DNA of 7,951 nucleotides from Moraxellaceae bacterium UBA2031. GTDB lineage: Bacteria; Pseudomonadota; Gammaproteobacteria; Pseudomonadales; Moraxellaceae. The position numbers and the translations under genes are program-made. The notes beneath the pieces are model-generated. The model was not told the DNA's origin. It saw only the letters and a program-made list of their open reading frames with translations, and made no database searches. Location of the stretch: the NCBI GenBank assembly GCA_002333145.1, contig DDBN01000015.1, positions 1 to 7,951 on the forward strand. The letters run 5' to 3'. Position 1 is the stretch's first letter. Every line of letters begins with the position of its first letter. Shown one piece after another: positions 5,727 through 7,951 of this stretch.

Positions 5727-7505
5727 TTAGTTCAGCAGGTGTGCAGGAATTCGCACCGGCATTTCAAGAATTTGCTGGGCAAAGGCTTTGCCCTGCGGAT
5801 CAATACGCAGACTGGCAATGCCACCACCACCAAGCGCATTTTCCAGCAAGAAGTTAAGTGCATGGAGGCCTGGCAGCTCATAGCGCATGACTCGGCTATT
5901 GTCTGCATCAAGCACATGCGCCATGTACGCGGCGACAGCTTGTTCGCTTAATGCGGCACGAATCCACGGCAGGAACTCTGCCTTGCGAGCGATGACGCCG
6001 ATATTTGAGTGATTACCTTTGTCACCACTGCGCGCCCATGCAAGGCGAATCAGAGGCACTTCGGTTTCGTTGCCGAGTGGTGTGGCAACTTCGCCAGAGG
6101 CAAGGGGAGTTGTAGGCGCACTGAACTTGGAGGGGATAACAGATGTTTGGCGTTGGCCATTAAGATCGATTTCGACGGGCAGTTCGCTCTTCTTTACCAA
6201 TACGGAGAATAGCTTGACCACGGGTGAAGCCTTGGGGCGCCCGCCAACAATGCCAGTAATGCCGGGAGCCATGCCAGTAGCGGCTTGGGCAATTTCCGAA
6301 GCAAAGAACAGACAAGCTTCTTTTACCGGATGAGTGACGGCCATTTTTACAACCACTTCACGTGTGTCTTGATGACGGGCTCGCGGGCCGTATGTTGTTT
6401 CTGTTCCCAGAATTTCAACATTTTTTCCGGTAAAGCCAGGTGCGCCACGCATCATCAGGACACGCTCACACTTGGTCAGAATGGCATCGGATACACGACG
6501 TGCTTTTTTCTTGGCGTCGATGCCACCAATCATAAAACTCACTGTCACGCGGTAACCATCAGGGTAGGTGGCGCTGACTTTGTAGGAATCTGTTGGCGCG
6601 CGGCCTCTAGCACCTTTGACATACACACGATTCTCGCCGACTTGTTCCAAGGTGACGTGCGAGAAATCAGCGGTGACATCTGGCAGCAAATACGACTGTG
6701 GATCACCGATTTCATAAACAATCTGTTCGCCAACGGTGGCGGGTGACACGAGTCCACCGGTACCTGCCGGCTTAGTTACTACAAAGCTGCCATCTGCGCT
6801 GACTTCGACAATAGGGAAGCCCATGTTTTCGTAGCCGGGTACGGTTTCCCAGTCAGTGAAATTGCCACCTGTGCACTGCGCGCCACACTCGATGATGTGT
6901 CCGGCCAGTGCGGCTTGCGCCAGCTTGTCAAAATCATCGGTCGCCCAGCCGAACTCATGTAAGAGCGGGCCAATCACAACGGCAGAGTCCACCACACGGC
7001 CGGTGATCACAATGTCAGCACCGGCGGCGAGGGCATCACGAATCGGAGTGGCGCCCAAGTAAGCATTCATGCTGGCCAGCGTAGCGGGCATCTCGGCACC
7101 GCTAAACATTTCTGTCATGCCTGCACTGCGGAATTCTTGCTGGCGCGAAGAGAGGTCATCACCCAACACCACGGCTACCTTAAGATTAAGGCCGGCATCG
7201 GCAATGACTTTATTAAGGGCATCACGGCAGGCCAGCGGATTCACACCGCCGGCATTGCTAACAACTTTTATCTTCTTTGCGGCAATGTCCTTGATAAGCG
7301 GAGCCATTACGCGGGTAACAAAATCGGTGGCATAGCCAGCGGACGGGTCTTTCATACGGGCCGCGGCCAAGATGGACATGGTGATCTCGGCAAGATAGTC
7401 AAAAACGAGATAGTCGATGTCAGCCATTTTCACGAGCTGGAAGGCAGCAGTATTCGTGTCGCCCCAGAAGCCGGAGGCACAGCCAATGCGAAGTGTACGT
7501 TCCAT
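5727..7505 (-). CDS. atuA: AtuA, acyclic terpene utilisation protein (DUF1446 family)
   Basis: AtuA is the first gene of the atu operon. It is conserved with the pathway, but its reaction is not established; acyl-CoA lyase or accessory roles have been considered. The 592-residue protein has a large N-terminal AtuA/DUF1446 domain (about 5-445) with RIGCASGFWGD (6-16), DYLAEITM (36-43), SNAGGVNP (83-90), ADIVITGRVVDSA (163-175), and ECGAQCTGGNF (206-216). A variable linker (about 445-482) leads to a small C-terminal domain (about 483-592), the ferredoxin-fold AtuA-like module, marked by RLAWARSGDKGNHSNIGV (487-504) and a glycine-rich NALGGGG (556-562). The two-domain length is normal. No signal peptide or membrane segment is visible, so it is probably cytoplasmic. 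The start at 7505 begins the conserved RIGCASGFWGD region at once; its ribosome site is weak (AGAG, 7515-7518). It lies directly behind the putative regulated promoter. Confidence 0.92.
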   Translation of the reverse strand: MERTLRIGCASGFWGDTNTAAFQLVKMADIDYLVFDYLAEITMSILAAARMKDPSAGYATDFVTRVMAPLIKDIAAKKIKVVSNAGGVNPLACRDALNKVIADAGLNLKVAVVLGDDLSSRQQEFRSAGMTEMFSGAEMPATLASMNAYLGATPIRDALAAGADIVITGRVVDSAVVIGPLLHEFGWATDDFDKLAQAALAGHIIECGAQCTGGNFTDWETVPGYENMGFPIVEVSADGSFVVTKPAGTGGLVSPATVGEQIVYEIGDPQSYLLPDVTADFSHVTLEQVGENRVYVKGARGRAPTDSYKVSATYPDGYRVTVSFMIGGIDAKKKARRVSDAILTKCERVLMMRGAPGFTGKNVEILGTETTYGPRARHQDTREVVVKMAVTHPVKEACLFFASEIAQAATGMAPGITGIVGGRPKASPVVKLFSVLVKKSELPVEIDLNGQRQTSVIPSKFSAPTTPLASGEVATPLGNETEVPLIRLAWARSGDKGNHSNIGVIARKAEFLPWIRAALSEQAVAAYMAHVLDADNSRVMRYELPGLHALNFLLENALGGGGIASLRIDPQGKAFAQQILEMPVRIPAHLLN

Positions 7506-7541
7506 AAGAATCAGCTCTGGTGTTGTTGATTAACGAGGTCT

Positions 7542-7570
7542 ACGATAAGCGGCAAATAAAAACAAAGCAA
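7542..7570 (-). promoter_or_regulatory. Possible sigma-70 promoter of atuABCDEF
   Basis: On the minus strand TTGCTT (7565-7570) and TATCGT (7542-7547) are 17 bases apart, the ideal spacing, but match the consensus boxes only 3/6 and 4/6. Transcription would begin near 7535, giving a leader of about 30 bases before the atuA ATG. The -35 box overlaps the palindrome at 7564-7581, so a bound repressor would block it. This is a reading by eye. Confidence 0.4.
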
Positions 7571-7581
7571 GCGCTTGGTTT
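7564..7581. promoter_or_regulatory. Palindromic operator candidate for AtuR
   Basis: AAAGCAAGCGCTTGGTTT contains a perfect 10-base palindrome, CAAGCGCTTG (7568-7577), extended by AAA/TTT on both sides with a single mismatched pair (7567/7578). Size and symmetry fit a TetR-family dimer. In P. aeruginosa AtuR is known to bind 13-bp inverted repeats in the atuR-atuA gap. It lies in the divergent gap and overlaps the putative atuA -35 box, as expected for repression relieved by a pathway intermediate. I did not find a convincing second copy. Confidence 0.6.
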
Positions 7582-7703
7582 TATGATATTTTGGTCATCC
7601 GGGGCCAGACTCGGTTCAACAGAACTGGTCGCAGCCGTCTTTTCTATCTCAATTCCCCAGAAGGCTATGTGGCTGTCTAATATTGGTCACTTGAGAGGGT
7701 TTT
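7582..7703. other. Rest of the atuR-atuA intergenic region
   Basis: This non-coding stretch must carry the atuR promoter and leader. I see no strong -35/-10 pair on the plus strand; TAATAT at 7678-7683 is a weak -10 candidate without a good -35. Two TTGGTCA copies (7591-7597 and 7683-7689) occur in the same orientation. There is no RNA gene or clear terminator. Confidence 0.4.
7693..7699 (+). promoter_or_regulatory. Ribosome binding site of atuR
   Basis: GAGAGGG lies 4 bases before the ATG at 7704. A later in-frame ATG at 7719 would be too far from it (19 bases), so 7704 is preferred. Confidence 0.55.
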
Positions 7704-7951
7704 ATGGAAGCAGCAACAATGCAGTCTCTGGAGAACATCCCCCATATGGGTGGGCTGGACGATAGCCCCCGTGGTCGAGTATTGCGTGCGGCGGCCCATC
7801 TATTCCGTTCCCAAGGCTTTGAGCGCACCACCGTACGTGATCTGGCGCGGGTGGTTGGTATTCAGTCTGGTAGTCTTTTTCATCACTTCAAGACGAAGGA
7901 AGACATCCTCTATGCCGTCATGGAAGAGGCCATCATCTATAACACGGCACG
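7704..7951 (+). CDS. atuR: AtuR, TetR-family repressor (N-terminal part, cut by window end)
   Basis: The window encodes 82 residues plus two bases of the next codon of a TetR-type regulator. After about 20 leading residues, helix 1 is SPRGRVLRAAAHLFRSQGFE (21-40). The DNA-binding helix-turn-helix follows in TTVRDLARVVG (42-52) and IQSGSLFHHF (53-62), then KTKEDIL (63-69), the typical start of helix 4. The ligand-binding and dimer domain lies outside the window. It diverges from atuA across a 198-base gap, the same place as AtuR in P. aeruginosa, where this protein represses the atu genes and its own gap contains its binding sites. TetR family is certain; the identity as AtuR and the inducer (an acyl-CoA of the pathway) are inferred from position. 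The start is set by the ribosome site at 7693-7699; in-frame ATGs at 7719 and 7746 are less likely. Confidence 0.88.
   Translation, partial: MEAATMQSLENIPHMGGLDDSPRGRVLRAAAHLFRSQGFERTTVRDLARVVGIQSGSLFHHFKTKEDILYAVMEEAIIYNTA

Noticed and set aside
6285..6746. 153-codon open frame on the plus strand
   Set aside because: Shadow of atuA; composition and lack of motifs fit a chance open frame.
7525..7534. GTTGATTAAC imperfect palindrome near the atuA leader
   Set aside because: Only 8 of 10 bases are symmetric and the flanks do not extend it; it is unlike the strong palindrome at 7564-7581.
7603..7630. Inverted repeat GGCCAG...CTGGTC as a hairpin or second operator
   Set aside because: Arms of six bases with one mismatch and a 16-base spacer are no better than chance, and there is no T-run to make a terminator.
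7591..7689. Two TTGGTCA direct repeats (7591-7597, 7683-7689) as regulator sites
   Set aside because: Seven bases repeated twice in a 198-base region, without symmetry and with different flanks, is weak evidence; noted only as part of the intergenic region.

Overview
This window holds most of an acyclic terpene utilisation (atu) gene cluster. This is the pathway that breaks down citronellol, geraniol and citronellate through geranyl-CoA carboxylase. Six genes lie head to tail on the minus strand, in the order atuA-atuB-atuC-atuD-atuE-atuF. A TetR-family gene, read as atuR, diverges from atuA on the plus strand. Gene content and order match the atuR/atuABCDEF layout known from Pseudomonas aeruginosa and P. 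citronellolis. The host is therefore probably a gammaproteobacterium. The moderate GC content (roughly low fifties per cent by eye) is lower than usual for P. aeruginosa and would fit a marine or otherwise environmental relative, but the window cannot fix the genus.

Layout from right to left, following transcription. 7704-7951 (+) is the N-terminal part of AtuR, cut by the window end. 7506-7703 is the divergent control region, with a strong palindrome at 7564-7581 that overlaps a possible -35 box for atuA. 7505-5727 is AtuA (DUF1446 family, function unproven). 5712-4843 is AtuB (short-chain dehydrogenase/reductase with an atypical active site). 4843-3230 is AtuC (carboxyltransferase beta subunit of geranyl-CoA carboxylase). 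3190-2024 is AtuD (acyl-CoA dehydrogenase acting on citronellyl-CoA). 2021-1212 is AtuE (isohexenylglutaconyl-CoA hydratase, crotonase family). 1196-1 is the biotin carboxylase part of AtuF (alpha subunit of geranyl-CoA carboxylase), cut by the window start. Gaps between genes run from a 1-base overlap to 39 bases, with no visible terminator, so this looks like one operon. All reading frames are intact.

How the genes work together (family knowledge applied here). AtuD desaturates citronellyl-CoA to geranyl-CoA. AtuC plus AtuF carboxylate its beta-methyl group to isohexenylglutaconyl-CoA. AtuE hydrates this to 3-hydroxy-3-isohexenylglutaryl-CoA. A lyase then releases acetate, and the remainder enters beta-oxidation and the leucine (liu) pathway. 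No recognisable lyase, acyl-CoA synthetase (atuH) or atuG lies in the window; atuG and atuH would be expected beyond position 1.

This is a known type of system rather than a new one. The points most worth a second look are the missing SDR catalytic tyrosine and lysine in AtuB, the unexplained role of AtuA, and the palindromic operator candidate.
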